Shown here piece after piece: positions 5,113-5,855 of a DNA stretch of 5,855 nucleotides. The stretch lies in contig CAKQNH010000350.1 of assembly GCA_934255105.1 (NCBI GenBank), forward strand, positions 1 to 5,855, in the 5' to 3' direction. The notes beneath the pieces are model-generated. The model saw only the letters and a list, made by a program, of their open reading frames with translations, ran no database searches and was not told where the DNA came from. Every line of letters begins with the position of its first letter. The first letter of the stretch is position 1. The position numbers and the translations under genes were made by a program. The DNA comes from an uncultured Pirellulaceae bacterium (GTDB taxonomy: Bacteria > Planctomycetota > Planctomycetia > Pirellulales > Pirellulaceae).

Positions 5113-5855
5113 CTACTGCAGACTCCGGTTGATCGCAGCCACCAAAGCCAAAATCGACGACTTGGTTATCGACTTGTGCTGCCCCACGCCGAACAACTCG
5201 CGACCGTCGGCCGTTTTAACCAGTACATATGCGGCAGCCGAACTATCGCTCCCCGCCTCCAAGGCGTGTTCTTGGTAGTCTTGAATGTCGAATGCCAAAC
5301 CAAACTTCTCAGTCAAAGCCAGCACCAGCGCGTCCAAGGGACCAGCCCCCTGCCCTACGACATCCTGCTTCTCATCGCGGTAGGTAATCGTAAAGCGATA
5401 TCGCTCCTGATCTTCATCCGCACATTCCTCAGCGGCGTGCGCATGATAGACCAGTGCTTGTGGCGGCTTCACATAAGTCTCAATGAACTTGTTGGCTATC
5501 TCGTGAGACGGCATCTCCTGCCCTGTGCGGTCGGTAACCTTTTGAATCACTTGGCTGAAGGCGACCTGCAGCCGCCGTGGCAGGCGAAAGCCCAGCTCGT
5601 GCTCCACCAAAAAAGCCACGCCCCCTTTGCCCGACTGCGAATTGACGCGAATCACCGGATCGTACTGGCGGCCAATATCGGCAGGATCGATCGTCAAATA
5701 GGGAACTTCGAAACGCGGCTGCTCCGATTCCTTCAACGCAGCAAACCCCTTCTTGATAGCATCTTGGTGAGAACCCGAAAAAGCGGTGAATACCAAGTCT
5801 CCTGAATAGGGCGTGCGTTCGTGGACTTTTAATTCCGTGCAGAACTCGGCTACGC
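5113..5855 (-). CDS. leuA: 2-isopropylmalate synthase, C-terminal part (partial at window edge)
   Basis: First committed step of leucine synthesis: acetyl-CoA plus 2-oxoisovalerate gives 2-isopropylmalate. Only the last 246 codons are in the window; the frame stays open to base 5855, so an internal TTG at 5796 is not the start. The visible part begins after the catalytic TIM barrel. It contains SGSHQDAIKKG (visible residues 26-36), whose His corresponds, from memory, to catalytic His379 of the M. tuberculosis enzyme. GRQYDPVIRVNSQSGKGG (about 61-78) follows, with the matching Tyr. The C-terminal leucine-binding regulatory domain (about 152-244) has GQGAGPLDA (167-175) and DYQEHAL (192-198), so leucine feedback inhibition is expected. 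The linker motifs match the longer actinobacterial/fungal-like LeuA rather than the short E. coli form. It converges on typA across 362 bases of repeats. Confidence 0.95.
   Translation of the reverse strand, partial: VAEFCTELKVHERTPYSGDLVFTAFSGSHQDAIKKGFAALKESEQPRFEVPYLTIDPADIGRQYDPVIRVNSQSGKGGVAFLVEHELGFRLPRRLQVAFSQVIQKVTDRTGQEMPSHEIANKFIETYVKPPQALVYHAHAAEECADEDQERYRFTITYRDEKQDVVGQGAGPLDALVLALTEKFGLAFDIQDYQEHALEAGSDSSAAAYVLVKTADGRELFGVGQHKSITKSSILALVAAINRSLQ

Noticed and set aside
5176..5805. Plus-strand open frame of 209 codons
   Set aside because: Antisense to leuA, whose conserved motifs are unmistakable on the minus strand.

Overview
The window looks like a piece of a planctomycete chromosome, most likely Pirellulaceae (Rhodopirellula/Blastopirellula-like). 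This is inference. It rests on the moderately GC-rich sequence, the style of the housekeeping proteins (for example the CLLRGC redox motif of the dihydrolipoyl dehydrogenase), an rpsD gene outside a ribosomal-protein operon, and intergenic repeats of the AGCCCGGAGGGCGACA / CCGGTGGC-loop-GCCACCGG type that I recall, unverified, from such genomes.

Layout, left to right. (1) 1-42: possibly the last codons of a plus-strand gene. (2) 43-455: non-coding, with two convergent composite repeat elements (A on +, B on -), each carrying a short tandem array. (3) 456-1877 (-): lpdA, the E3 dihydrolipoyl dehydrogenase. (4) 1968-2576 (-): rpsD, ribosomal protein S4, upstream of lpdA on the same strand. (5) 2577-2926: divergent control region with a sigma-70-like rpsD promoter and a strongly folded rpsD leader. 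(6) 2927-4750 (+): typA/bipA, a ribosome-binding GTPase of 607 aa. (7) 4751-5112: convergent gap with a 10-bp terminator-like hairpin, a 20-bp tandem array and composite element C. (8) 5113-5855 (-): the 3' part of leuA (2-isopropylmalate synthase, Mycobacterium tuberculosis-like type), cut by the window edge.

The genes are core functions: translation (rpsD, typA), 2-oxoacid dehydrogenase chemistry (lpdA) and leucine synthesis (leuA). The unusual part is the 3'-3' intergenic DNA. All three composite elements share one plan: tandem array of 17-20 bp units, then box 1, an 8-bp-stem hairpin, a 20-21 nt spacer whose sequence varies but whose length does not, and box 2. Two elements clearly follow the stop codon of a gene in that gene's orientation, and the third probably does. 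Each array has its own unit sequence, and the array behind typA appears to derive from the 3' arm of the typA terminator hairpin. I know of no named system matching this; it is the best candidate here for something undescribed. The structured rpsD leader is the second.
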